The notes: a model not told the origin generated them from the sequence alone. DNA of 47,500 nucleotides from JBKPIY01 sp046730475 (GCA_046730475.1 JBKPIY010000039.1:1-47500); one strand, 5' to 3'; positions 26,700 to 36,371 are shown, numbered from the stretch's first letter. Program-made: numbers and translations.

Positions 26700-27367
26700 C
26701 CGAGGCCCTGGCGGCGCTTCTGGAGGGGCTCCCGCCCGAGCTCGGGGTGAGGGCGCTGTCGCACTCGTCCTGGGTGGAGAAGCGCATCGATGCCTACGGG
26801 CGGCTCGCCTTCCTCGGGGACAGCGTCCTCGGGCTCTCGGTCGCGACCGCGCTGTACACGCGCTTTCCATGGGACGACATCGGCGAGCTCACCAAGGTCC
26901 ACAACCAGGCGGTCAGCGGTCGGGCGTGCGCCGCGGTCGCCCGCGAGATCAACCTCCCCGAGCGGCTTGCGGAGGCAGCCCCCGAGGACGGCTCCGGCCT
27001 CCCGGTGGACACCCTGATCGCCTCCGAGCGCACCCTCGCGTCGGTCTGCGAGGCGGTGATCGGCGCCTGCTACCTCGTCCACGGCTACCAGCGCACCGCC
27101 GAGGCGGTGGTGGAAGCGTTCGGCCCGGAGATCGACTACGCGCGCCGCACCCGGCTGGACTTCAAGTCCGAGCTCCAGGAAAGGCTCGCGCGAAGCGGGA
27201 CGACCGTAAGCTACGAGGTGATCGGCGAGGCGGGCCCGCCGCACGAGCGCCGTTTCGAGGTCCGAGCCGCCGTCAGCGGCGAGGAGGTCGGGGTCGGCGC
27301 CGGCCGCAGCAAGAAGGAGGCTGAGCAGGCGGCCGCGGAACGGGCCCTGGAGAAGCTGAAGCAGTAG
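26696..27367 (+). CDS. rnc: ribonuclease III with altered active-site residues
   Basis: RNase III cleaves double-stranded RNA in rRNA and mRNA processing. The 223-residue product has the RNase III domain (ALSHSSW, GRLAFLGDSVLGL, ASVCEAVIGACYL) and a C-terminal dsRBD (about 150-223) with LDFKSELQERL and GRSKKEAEQAAAERAL. Compared with E. coli, Glu38 is Gly35, Glu41 is Ala38 and Asp114 is Ser116, while Asp45 (Asp42) and Glu117 (Glu119) remain. The dsRBD is normal. Binding without normal cleavage, or cleavage with a changed metal site, is possible. GTG start overlaps acpP. mutM, usually between rnc and smc, is absent. Confidence 0.9.
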   Translation: MTEALAALLEGLPPELGVRALSHSSWVEKRIDAYGRLAFLGDSVLGLSVATALYTRFPWDDIGELTKVHNQAVSGRACAAVAREINLPERLAEAAPEDGSGLPVDTLIASERTLASVCEAVIGACYLVHGYQRTAEAVVEAFGPEIDYARRTRLDFKSELQERLARSGTTVSYEVIGEAGPPHERRFEVRAAVSGEEVGVGAGRSKKEAEQAAAERALEKLKQ

Positions 27368-27429
27368 ATGATGTCGCCCGTCGCGATCGCGTCCGGGGGG
27401 CCAGCGACGCTTTCGGGCACAAAATCGAC

Positions 27430-30400
27430 ATGTACCTGAAGGAGATCAACCTCAAGGGCTTCAAGTCGTTCCCCGAGCGCACCCGGCTCCGATTCGCGCC
27501 GGGGGTGAGCGTGATCGTCGGGCCGAACGGGTGCGGCAAATCCAACATCACCGACGCCGTGCTCTGGGCGCTCGGCGAGCAGAGCCCGAGCGCCGTGCGC
27601 GGCCAGTCGATGCAGGACGTCATCTTCGCCGGCGGCAAGGGCCAGGGCCGCCGGCGGTTCGCCGAGGTCGAAGTGGTGATCGACAACGCCGAGGGCCGGG
27701 CCAACAGCGAGTTCAGCGAGATCTCGGTGCTGCGGAGGATCGACCGGAACGGTGAGGGCGAGTACCGCCTGAACGGGGCCAGGTGCCGGCTCGCCGATGT
27801 GGTCGAGGCGCTCTCGGACACCAACCTCGGCCGCGAGATGCACTCGGTGATCAGCCAGGGCCGGGTTGAGGCGATCGTCAACTCGAAGGCGCGCGACCGG
27901 CGCCTGTTGATCGAGGAGGCGGCGGGGCTCGGCAAGCACCGAAAGCGCCGCCGCCGCGCCCAGCTCAAGCTGGAGCGCACCGATGAGAACCTCGACCGCG
28001 CCCTCGATGTCGAGCGAGAGGCGCGCTCCCGCCTGCGGCCGCTGAAGGCACAGGCCGAGGCGGCCGAGCGCCAGGCCCGGCTTCGCCGCCAGGAGGACGA
28101 GCTTCGCGCCCGGGCGGTGGCCTCCGACCTGCGCGGGCACGAGGACGCCCTGCGGGGGGTCGAGTCGAAGCTGACCGCGGCGCGCTCTCGCCGCGACGAG
28201 ATCGAGAAACGCCTCGAGGAGGTGCGCGCGAAGCGGGCGGCGATCGAGGAGCGGATCGCGGTCGGCGAGCGCGGCCGGCGCCGGCGCGGCGAGCTCCTCG
28301 CCGAGGCGAGGGCGGCGGTCGAGCGGGTCGGCGCCCGCGCCGAGGCGGTCTCCCACGCCGAGCGGGAGCTGCGCTCGGCGCTGGAGGAGCGCCAGCTTCG
28401 CCTCGACGAGCTCGGGGGCGAGCTCGAGATCGAGGGCGACACCGCCGCCCGGATCGCGGAGCTCGAGGCCGAGCTCGAGGCGCTCGGGGGCGAGCCCGCC
28501 GGCGACGCCGGGCCCGCCGGGGCCGCCGAGAGGCTTCAGCGGGCCGAGCGAGCCCGCGACCTCGCCCGCGCCGAGGCCGACAAGGCCGCCACCCGTCGCG
28601 CCGACCTCGCCGGACAGCTCGCTGCGGTCGAGGCCCAGCTGGCGGCGGCGGCCGCGGCGGAAGCCGACGGGGAGCTGCTCGCCGGGATGATCGAGGCGGG
28701 ATCGGGGCTCGAGCGCGCCGTCTCGGCGGCGCTCGGCGGGTGGCTGCGGGCGACCGTGGTCGACTCGATTGCGGAGGGAACCGAGTGGCTGAGCCGGTCC
28801 CAGGGCGCCGCCCGGGCCCTGGTGGAGAGCGGGGACCCCGTCCCCACACCGGCATCGGCCGCCCCGGTCGAGGGCGCCCGGCGACTGCTCGATCTGGTCG
28901 AGGTCTCCGAGCGCGCCCGCGGGATCGTCGGGCGGCTGCTCGTCGACGCCTGGCTGGTCGACGACCTCACCTCCCTCGGCGAGGGCTTCGCCGGGATCGC
29001 GGTCACCGTCGACGGCGAGCGCTACGACGGGGCCGCTCGCGAGCTGCGGCGCCTTCCCCGGGAGGGGACCGACCCCGCCCTGGCGGCGCGGTCCGCTCGC
29101 GAGGAGCTCGCCTCCCGGCTCGCCCAGCGCGCGCGGACCGAGGAGAGGGCGCGCAACGACCTCGATCGGGCCGAGCGGGAGCTCGCCGCCGCCCGCGAGG
29201 AGCACCGGCGCCTGGAGCGCGCCGCCGAGAGCCCCGACGCCCTTCGCCGCGCCCAGCTCGAGGCCGAGCTCGGGGCCGAGCGCCGTCACGCCGAGGTCGC
29301 CAGGCGCGCCCGCGAGGCCCGCGAGCGCGATCGCGAGCTCCTGCGCCGCCGAATCCAGCTCGAACGCGAGACCCTCCCCGCGCTCTCCCGCCTGGGCGAG
29401 GTGCTCGTCGCCGTTCTCGAGGGCCTCCGCCGCCACGCCGAGCATCTCGCCGCTCCCGGCGAGGAGCCGGGTGAGGACGTCGCCGCCGAGCTGCGCGCGT
29501 GCTCCGAGCGCGAGTACGGGCTCCAGGGCGAGATCCGGGGCGGGAGCGAGGCCTTGACCGCGGCGGAGATCGAGGCCGCCCAGCTTCGCGACCGCCGTAC
29601 CGATGCCGCCGGTCAGCTCGCCGAGCTCTCGCGGTCGCTGGGCGAGGAGCTCGGCCCCGCCGAGCGGACGCTCTCGGAGGAGGAGCGGGCCGATATCGAC
29701 TCGAAGCTGCTTCGCCTCGGGCGCCGGCGGGAGCAGATCGGGCCGGTCAACCCGCTCGCCGAACGCGAGTACGGAGAGGCTCGCGAGCACGTCCAGTCGC
29801 TCGCCGAGCAGCGCCAGGACATGGAGCGGGCAATCGCCGATCTGCGGTCGCTGATCCGCCGAACCGACCGTGAGATCGCCACCGCCTTTGAGGAGACCTT
29901 CGAGGCGACCGCGGCCAACTTCGAGGAGATGGTCGCCGAGCTGTTCCCGGGCGGACACGGGCGCCTCCGACGGATCGAGCTCGGCCCCCGCTCCGTCGAC
30001 GCCCCGACGTCCGGACCCGACGGAACCGGGGAGGAGGGCGACGAGGACGAGCTCGGGGGCGAGCCGCGGGACGAGAGCGGGGTGGAGATCGAGGTCACGC
30101 CGGCGGGCAAGTCGATGCGCCGCCTGTCGCTGCTGTCCGGCGGCGAGAAGTCGTTGGTCGCGCTCGCCTTCGTCTTCGCCGTGCTGATGGCCCGCCCCTG
30201 CCCCTTCTACATCCTCGATGAGGTCGAGGCCGCGCTCGACGACATCAACCTCGATCGCTTCCTCCGGCTGGTGCGCCGCTTCTCCGGGCGCTCCCAGTTC
30301 GTCGTCGTCACTCACCAGAAGCGGACCATGGACGCCGCCGACGTCCTCTACGGGGTGAGCATGGGCGACGACGGGATCACCCGGGTGGTCTCGCGCCGGC

Positions 30401-30501
30401 TGCCGGCCGGTGAGGAGGAGGCTCCGCAGGAGCACGACGCCGCGGTCGCCGCCGCCGACGCCTGGGGGAGCCCTCCCGAGGGCGACGTCGAGGCCGCCTG
30501 A
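27430..30501 (+). CDS. smc: chromosome segregation protein SMC (short form)
   Basis: SMC is the ATPase of bacterial condensin. The 1023-residue product has Walker A GPNGCGKS at 31-38, a Q-loop region near 150 (SVISQGRVEAIVNSK), two long Arg/Glu/Ala-rich coiled coils, a hinge at about 430-560 (LERAVSAALGGWLRATVVDS), the signature LSGGEK near 902-907 and Walker B FYILDEVEAALDD near 926-938. Usual bacterial SMC is about 1150-1200 residues, so the arms are roughly 150 residues shorter. The ATG at 27430 is 62 nt after rnc. scpA and scpB are not in the window. Confidence 0.95.
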   Translation: MYLKEINLKGFKSFPERTRLRFAPGVSVIVGPNGCGKSNITDAVLWALGEQSPSAVRGQSMQDVIFAGGKGQGRRRFAEVEVVIDNAEGRANSEFSEISVLRRIDRNGEGEYRLNGARCRLADVVEALSDTNLGREMHSVISQGRVEAIVNSKARDRRLLIEEAAGLGKHRKRRRRAQLKLERTDENLDRALDVEREARSRLRPLKAQAEAAERQARLRRQEDELRARAVASDLRGHEDALRGVESKLTAARSRRDEIEKRLEEVRAKRAAIEERIAVGERGRRRRGELLAEARAAVERVGARAEAVSHAERELRSALEERQLRLDELGGELEIEGDTAARIAELEAELEALGGEPAGDAGPAGAAERLQRAERARDLARAEADKAATRRADLAGQLAAVEAQLAAAAAAEADGELLAGMIEAGSGLERAVSAALGGWLRATVVDSIAEGTEWLSRSQGAARALVESGDPVPTPASAAPVEGARRLLDLVEVSERARGIVGRLLVDAWLVDDLTSLGEGFAGIAVTVDGERYDGAARELRRLPREGTDPALAARSAREELASRLAQRARTEERARNDLDRAERELAAAREEHRRLERAAESPDALRRAQLEAELGAERRHAEVARRAREARERDRELLRRRIQLERETLPALSRLGEVLVAVLEGLRRHAEHLAAPGEEPGEDVAAELRACSEREYGLQGEIRGGSEALTAAEIEAAQLRDRRTDAAGQLAELSRSLGEELGPAERTLSEEERADIDSKLLRLGRRREQIGPVNPLAEREYGEAREHVQSLAEQRQDMERAIADLRSLIRRTDREIATAFEETFEATAANFEEMVAELFPGGHGRLRRIELGPRSVDAPTSGPDGTGEEGDEDELGGEPRDESGVEIEVTPAGKSMRRLSLLSGGEKSLVALAFVFAVLMARPCPFYILDEVEAALDDINLDRFLRLVRRFSGRSQFVVVTHQKRTMDAADVLYGVSMGDDGITRVVSRRLPAGEEEAPQEHDAAVAAADAWGSPPEGDVEAA

Positions 30502-30570
30502 GCGCCGGTCAGGTGCGGCCGCGGCGGGAACCCGGCGCCGTTGCCGACGCGGCTCCCAGCCCTCGACCTC

Positions 30571-30576
30571 TAGCCT
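30571..30576 (+). promoter_or_regulatory. -10 box TAGCCT of ftsY
   Basis: TAGCCT lies 9 nt before the ftsY ATG. No ribosome site is seen. Confidence 0.45.
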
Positions 30577-30585
30577 GCCGCCTCG

Positions 30586-31575
30586 ATGGACGCGGACTGG
30601 CGAGAGGCATTCGACCTCGGCGATCGCGGAGCCCGCGAGCCGGTCGGGGAGGCCGCTGGGGCGGAAGGGGGCTGGTTCAGCCGGTTGCGGGAGGGCCTGT
30701 CGCGGAGCCGCAAGGCGCTCGGCGCGGAGCTCTCCGCCAGCCTCACCGATCGAATCGACGAGGAAACCTGGGAGCGGCTGGAGGAGGCGCTGATCCTCGC
30801 CGACGTCGGCGCCCCGACCACCGCCGCGATCGTCCGCAAGCTCGAGGACGAGGCGGCGAGGGGAGAGCTCAGCGGCGGGGAGGATTTCCGGGAGCGCCTG
30901 ATCGCGCTCCTCGCCGAGGTCGCGGGGCCCGGCGACCGCCGCATCCACCTCAGCCAGCACCCCTCGGTGGTGATGATCGTCGGCGTCAACGGGACCGGGA
31001 AGACGACCACGATCGGGAAGATCGCCTGGCACCTCCAGCGCGAGCTCGGCCTCGAGGTGATCGTGGGGGCCGCCGATACCTACCGGGCGGCCGCCGTCGA
31101 GCAGCTCGCCGAGTGGGCGGGGCGGGCCGGCTCGCAGCTCGTCCGGGGCTCGGAGGGGGGTGACCCGGGGGCGGTCGCCTTCGACGCCGTCTCCGCCGCC
31201 GAAGCCCGCGGAGCCGACGTGGTGATCTGCGACACCGCCGGGCGCCTCCACACCCACGGCAACCTGATGGAGGAGCTCGCCAAGGTCCGCCGGGTGATCG
31301 CAAACCGCCTCGAGGGCGCGCCCCAAGAGACGCTGGTGGTGATCGATGCCACCACCGGCCAGAACGGCGTTCGCCAGGCGCGCGCCTTCACCGAGGCGGT
31401 CGAGGTCACCGGAGTGGTCCTCACCAAGCTCGACGGCAGCGCCAAGGGCGGGGTGGCCCTGGCGATCGCGACCGAGCTCGGGATCCCCGTGAAGCTGATC
31501 GGGATCGGCGAGTCGCTTGAGGATCTGCGCCCGTTCGACCCCGAGCAGTTCGCCCGCGCGCTGCTCGAGCCGTAA
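30586..31575 (+). CDS. ftsY: signal recognition particle receptor FtsY
   Basis: FtsY docks SRP-ribosome complexes at the membrane. The 329-residue product has a short A region (about 1-30), an N domain (FSRLREGLSRSRKALGAEL) and a G domain: GVNGTGKTTTIGKIA, DTYRAAAVEQL, DTAGRLHTHGNLMEEL and TKLDGSAKGG. There is no membrane helix, as expected. The stop TAA (31573-31575) is reused as the first bases of the ffh -10 box. The two SRP GTPases are thus adjacent. Confidence 0.95.
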   Translation: MDADWREAFDLGDRGAREPVGEAAGAEGGWFSRLREGLSRSRKALGAELSASLTDRIDEETWERLEEALILADVGAPTTAAIVRKLEDEAARGELSGGEDFRERLIALLAEVAGPGDRRIHLSQHPSVVMIVGVNGTGKTTTIGKIAWHLQRELGLEVIVGAADTYRAAAVEQLAEWAGRAGSQLVRGSEGGDPGAVAFDAVSAAEARGADVVICDTAGRLHTHGNLMEELAKVRRVIANRLEGAPQETLVVIDATTGQNGVRQARAFTEAVEVTGVVLTKLDGSAKGGVALAIATELGIPVKLIGIGESLEDLRPFDPEQFARALLEP

Positions 31576-31578
31576 CCT
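31573..31578 (+). promoter_or_regulatory. -10 box TAACCT of ffh, overlapping the ftsY stop
   Basis: TAACCT includes the ftsY TAA stop and lies 7 nt before the ffh ATG. This gives ffh its own leaderless start inside the SRP gene pair. Confidence 0.5.
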
Positions 31579-31585
31579 GGTCGGG

Positions 31586-32923
<1,338 letters not shown>

Positions 32924-32938
32924 CGGAGGGACTACCGC

Positions 32939-32944
32939 TAACCT
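32939..32944 (+). promoter_or_regulatory. -10 box TAACCT of rpsP
   Basis: TAACCT lies 9 nt before the rpsP ATG; the same hexamer precedes ffh. Confidence 0.45.
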
Positions 32945-32953
32945 CACCTGCCG

Positions 32954-33208
32954 ATGTCGGTACGGATAAGGCTGACCCGGGTCGGATCGCGGAAGAACCC
33001 CGTCTGGAGGGTGGTGGTCGCCGATCGCCGATCGCCACGCGACGGGCGCACGATCGAGACGATCGGCCAGTACAACCCCCAGACCGACCCCTCGCTGATT
33101 CAAATCGACGAGGAGCGGGCCCGGCACTGGCTTTCCGCGGGGGCTCAGCCTTCGCGCGCCGTCGCCAACCTCCTGCGCACGCAGGGGATCGAGGCGAGCG
33201 GCCGCTAG
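32954..33208 (+). CDS. rpsP: 30S ribosomal protein S16
   Basis: The 84-residue product has the S16 pattern: VRIRLTRVGSRKNPVWRVVVADRRSPRDGR, then IETIGQYNPQTDPSL, and RARHWLSAGAQPSRAVANLL. First of a ribosome-maturation operon rpsP-khpA-trmD. The usual rimM gene does not follow. Confidence 0.96.
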   Translation: MSVRIRLTRVGSRKNPVWRVVVADRRSPRDGRTIETIGQYNPQTDPSLIQIDEERARHWLSAGAQPSRAVANLLRTQGIEASGR

Positions 33209-33224
33209 AGGCGGCTCCCGCCCG

Positions 33225-33458
33225 ATGCGCGAGCTGCTCGAGTTTCTCGCCCGCGCCCTCGTCGCCGAGCCCGACGAGGTGGAGGTGACCGAGATCGAGG
33301 AGACCGAGGGCGACATCCTCCTCGAGCTCGAGGTCGCCGACGGGGACCTCGGGCGGGTGATCGGCCGCGGCGGGCGGGTGGCGAACGCTTTGCGGACGGT
33401 GGTCAAGGCCGCCGCCACCCGCGAGGAGAAGCGGGTGATCGTCGACATCCTGGATTGA
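33225..33458 (+). CDS. khpA: KH-domain RNA-binding protein KhpA
   Basis: A 77-residue protein with a single type II KH domain; the RNA-binding loop is GRVIGRGGRVANALRTVV (GxxG is GRGG). The YlqC/KhpA family pairs with KhpB as an RNA chaperone in Gram-positive bacteria. It lies 16 nt after rpsP; its stop overlaps the trmD TTG start. Confidence 0.92.
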   Translation: MRELLEFLARALVAEPDEVEVTEIEETEGDILLELEVADGDLGRVIGRGGRVANALRTVVKAAATREEKRVIVDILD

Positions 33459-34126
33459 AGCTCGACGTCTTCACCCTGTTCCCGGAGCACTTCGAGTGGT
33501 TCGTGGGGCAGCGGCACGTCCGCAACGCGGTCGCGGCCGATGCCGAGATCCGCTTCTTCAACTACCGGGACACGACCGCGCTCGGCGCCGGCCAGGTCGA
33601 CGACTCCCCCTACGGCGGCGGCGCCGGGATGGTGATGCGGGTCGATGTGGTCGACGCCGCCCTCGAGGCCGCATACGGCTCCGACCGGGACCGGGTCCGG
33701 CGGATCGCCCTCACCCCCTCGGGCCGCCTGTTCGACGAGGAACTGGCGGTCGAGCTGGCCACCGAGCCCCACCTGGCGCTGCTGTGCGGGCGCTACGAGG
33801 GGTTCGACCAGCGGGTGATCGATTACCTCGTCACCGACGTGGTCTCGATCGGCCGCTACGTCGTCGCCGGCGGCGAGTTGCCGGCGATGGTGATCTCCGA
33901 CGCCATCCTGCGGAAGCAGCCCGGGGCGCTCGGCGACGAGACCAGCTCGGTCGAGGAGTCCTTCAGCGCCGCCCTCGAGGGGGCGCCCGAGTACCCCCAC
34001 TACACCCGGCCCGCTGAGTACCACGGGTGGCGCGTCCCGGAGGTCCTTCTCTCGGGCGACCACGCCCGGGTGAGGGAGTGGCGCCTCGAGCGTAGCCGCG
34101 AGCGCGCCCGCTCGCCGCACCGCTAG
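33455..34126 (+). CDS. trmD: tRNA (guanine37-N1)-methyltransferase
   Basis: TrmD methylates G37 of tRNAs to prevent frameshifting. The 223-residue product starts MKLDVFTLFPEHFEW and has the trefoil-knot SAM site LALLCGRYEGFDQRVIDYLV and SIGRYVVAGGELPAMV, then the catalytic region with GDETSSVEESF and PHYTRPAEYHGWRVPEVLLSGDH. The TTG start overlaps the khpA stop (TTGA) and yields the correct family N-terminus. rimM, normally just upstream, is missing. Confidence 0.95.
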   Translation: MKLDVFTLFPEHFEWFVGQRHVRNAVAADAEIRFFNYRDTTALGAGQVDDSPYGGGAGMVMRVDVVDAALEAAYGSDRDRVRRIALTPSGRLFDEELAVELATEPHLALLCGRYEGFDQRVIDYLVTDVVSIGRYVVAGGELPAMVISDAILRKQPGALGDETSSVEESFSAALEGAPEYPHYTRPAEYHGWRVPEVLLSGDHARVREWRLERSRERARSPHR

Positions 34127-34152
34127 CGCACGAGGCCCGGCAGGGGAATCGC

Positions 34153-34275
34153 TACTATTCGCGCCGCGCGGGCCGCGGGCACGCGCTTTTTCGCGTTCAG
34201 CCCCACGCTCCTCGCGCTTAGGGAGCAGTAAGGCGCCCCCCCGAACATCGCACCTCGACAGAGACCGACCATCCC
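34153..34275 (+). promoter_or_regulatory. rplS promoter and structured leader
   Basis: TACTAT at 34153-34158 predicts a transcript start near 34165 and a leader of about 110 nt, unusual in this window where most starts look leaderless. It holds two inverted repeats, ACGCG/CGCGT (34181-34196) and GCTCC/GGAGC (34207-34226). Autoregulation by L19 is possible but inferred. Confidence 0.4.
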
Positions 34276-34968
34276 ATGAACACCGTGATCGAGAGCCTGG
34301 AGCAGCGCGCGATCAAGCGTCGCCCCCGGTTCGCTGCGGGCGATCGGGTCCGAGTCCATTTCCAGGTCGTCGAGGGGAGCCGGCGGCGGACCCAGGTGTT
34401 CGAGGGCATCGTGCTCAAGCGCCAGGGAAGCGGCGCCCGAGAGACCTTCACGGTCCGCAAGAACTCCTTCGGGGTCGGCGTCGAGCGAACCTTTCCGCTG
34501 CACTCACCGAAGATCGAGAAGCTCGAGGTGGCGGCGCGAGGCGACGTTCGCAGGGCGAAGCTCTACTACCTGCGTGAGCAGGTCGGCACGCGGGCCCGCG
34601 TGGCCGAGCGCCGCTGGGGGATCGAGGACGAGATGGTGATCGCCAGCGAGGAGGCCGAGGCGGTCGACGCGGAGGGCGTCGCGGTCGCCGAGGCCGAGGC
34701 CGAGGCCGAGGTCACCGACGCCGGAGAGGCCGCGACCCCAGGCGGCGAGGGCGAAGCGGCCGAGGGCGAGGGGACCGAGGCCGCGCCTGCCGCGCCCGGG
34801 GGGGAGCAGCCCGAGACAGCACCCGGGGGGTCCGGGAATGGTGGCGAGAGGGAGGATGGGGAGGCCGACTCGGAGGAGGCGGGAGCGGCCGAGGAGGCCG
34901 CCGATGAGCCCGAGGATGGGGCAGAGCCGCGGGCCGAGAAGGCCCGCGGGTCAGAGGACGCAGGCTGA
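34276..34968 (+). CDS. rplS: 50S ribosomal protein L19 with long acidic C-terminal tail
   Basis: Residues 1-113 are a normal L19: IESLEQRAIKRRPRFAAGD, VFEGIVLKRQGSGARETFTV, GVGVERTFPLHSPKIEKLEV and RRAKLYYLREQ. After the normal end a tail of about 117 residues follows, made mostly of Glu, Ala, Gly, Asp and Pro and without hydrophobic residues. It is probably disordered and very acidic, which is odd on a ribosomal protein that sits against rRNA at the subunit bridge. It keeps the reading frame for about 350 nt with no stop, so it is not simple read-through of a short intergenic gap. Start ATG is certain. Confidence 0.92.
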   Translation: MNTVIESLEQRAIKRRPRFAAGDRVRVHFQVVEGSRRRTQVFEGIVLKRQGSGARETFTVRKNSFGVGVERTFPLHSPKIEKLEVAARGDVRRAKLYYLREQVGTRARVAERRWGIEDEMVIASEEAEAVDAEGVAVAEAEAEAEVTDAGEAATPGGEGEAAEGEGTEAAPAAPGGEQPETAPGGSGNGGEREDGEADSEEAGAAEEAADEPEDGAEPRAEKARGSEDAG

Positions 34969-35015
34969 GAGTCCCGAGACCTCAGACGACCAAGGGCGCG
35001 ATTCTCGAGCTCGTC

Positions 35016-35582
35016 GTGATCGTGGCCCTGGCCCTTGGGCTGGCGCTCACGATCCAGGCCTGGATCATCAAGCCCTACCAGATCCCCTCGGCGTCGATGG
35101 AGCCGACCCTCGACATCGGCCAGCGGGTCCTGGTCAACCGCTTCGTCTACCACTTCACCGACCCGAAGATCGGGGACATCGTCGTCTTCCACCCGCCCAA
35201 CGGCGCCGACTCCGGCGGCCGCGAGTGCGGCGTTCCCCGCAGCGACGGCGAGGCTTGCCCGGAGCCCACTCCCGAGGAGGACACCGGCACCAACTTCATC
35301 AAGCGGATCGTCGCCGGCCCCGGCGACACCCTCTCGATCGAGGACGGCCACCCGGTTGTCAACGGGGTGCAGGCGAACGAGGACTTCATCAACGGCTGCC
35401 GGCCCGGCGGCGAGTGCAATTTGCCCAAACAGATCACCATCCCGCCCGACCATTACTTCATGATGGGCGACAACCGTGGAGAGAGCGACGACAGCCGCTT
35501 CTGGGGGCCGATCCCGCGCGGCTGGATCATCGGCAAGGCGTTCGCCACCTACTGGCCGCCGGATCGGATCGGAATCTTCTAG
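35016..35582 (+). CDS. lepB: signal peptidase I
   Basis: It cleaves signal peptides outside the membrane. The 188-residue reading has the catalytic Ser in QIPSASMEPTL (box B), RVLVNRFVYHF (box C), the catalytic Lys in IKRIVAGPGDTL (box D) and MMGDNRGESDDSRFWGP (box E). From GTG 35016 only part of the membrane helix is included: the upstream in-frame codons read KGAILELV, which completes a normal helix and N-terminus. No ATG, GTG or TTG exists between 35016 and the upstream stop at 34905; a CTG at 34965, overlapping the rplS stop, or ATT at 35001 could be the true start. The product is short for an actinobacterial LepB. Confidence 0.9.
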   Translation: MIVALALGLALTIQAWIIKPYQIPSASMEPTLDIGQRVLVNRFVYHFTDPKIGDIVVFHPPNGADSGGRECGVPRSDGEACPEPTPEEDTGTNFIKRIVAGPGDTLSIEDGHPVVNGVQANEDFINGCRPGGECNLPKQITIPPDHYFMMGDNRGESDDSRFWGPIPRGWIIGKAFATYWPPDRIGIF

Positions 35583-35613
35583 ATGGTTGATTCCGAAGCG
35601 CGCAGCGCCGGGC

Positions 35614-35654
35614 GCGTCATCCAGGTGTGCGTGGGTTTGGGATCAACCCTCTAG
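35614..35654 (+). promoter_or_regulatory. 41-bp conserved element, copy B, upstream of rnhB
   Basis: This is the second copy of the element at 3171-3211: GCGTCATCCAGG at the left end, TCTAG at the right, with two compensating single-base gaps. It lies 27 nt before the rnhB ATG. Confidence 0.55.
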
Positions 35655-35681
35655 CTCCGGGGGCCGGGACCGCCCGGGCTG

Positions 35682-36371
35682 ATGGCGAAGCGGCGCAGGC
35701 CCACTGCCGCGAGGCTGTTCCGCTACGACCGATCCTTCGGCCGCCGCTTCGTCGCCGGCGTCGATGAGGCAGGGCGCGGATCGCTCGCCGGGCCGCTGGT
35801 GGCGGCCGGCGTCCTCCTGGACCTGGAGGGAATCGGCAGGCGCGAGCGCCGGGCGCTCGCCTGGCTCAACGACTCGAAGCAGATGTCACCCGAGGAGCGC
35901 GAGGAGCTCTACCCGCATGTGCTCCGGGCGGCGGCCTGCGTCGCGGTCGCGGTTCGCTCGGTGCGGGCGATAGACGGCCGCGGCCTCCACGTCTCCAACC
36001 TCGGGGCGCTGTCGGACTGCCTTCGGTCGGTCTCCTGCGAGGGGGCGGTCCGCCTCGTCGACGGGTTCCGGCTCTCGAGCTGCGAGCTCGAGCACACGCC
36101 GGTGGTCGAGGGCGACGCCCGCAGCGCGGCGATCGCCGCCGCCTCGGTGATCGCGAAGGTGACTCGGGACCGCTACATGCGCCGCGCCGACCTCGCTTAC
36201 CCGGAATGGGGCTTCGCCGGCAACGTCGGCTACTCGACCCCCGACCACCGCGATGCGATCCTCGCCCACGGGATCTCCCCCCTCCATCGCCGCTCGTTCG
36301 CCTCGGTCGCCTACAGCCAGCTCCAGCTGGCCGCCGGCGCCTACACGGAGCTTGCCGAGCGGGCGGCGTAG
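35682..36371 (+). CDS. rnhB: ribonuclease HII
   Basis: RNase HII cuts RNA in RNA-DNA hybrids and removes misinserted ribonucleotides. The 229-residue product shows the catalytic Asp and Glu of GVDEAGRGSLAGPLVAAGV, DSKQMSPEERE, the third acid in LVDGF and the fourth in VEGDARSAAIAAASVIAKVTRDR, then GYSTPDHRDAI. The ATG at 35682 is supported by the family N-terminus. Convergent with yraN. Confidence 0.95.
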   Translation: MAKRRRPTAARLFRYDRSFGRRFVAGVDEAGRGSLAGPLVAAGVLLDLEGIGRRERRALAWLNDSKQMSPEEREELYPHVLRAAACVAVAVRSVRAIDGRGLHVSNLGALSDCLRSVSCEGAVRLVDGFRLSSCELEHTPVVEGDARSAAIAAASVIAKVTRDRYMRRADLAYPEWGFAGNVGYSTPDHRDAILAHGISPLHRRSFASVAYSQLQLAAGAYTELAERAA

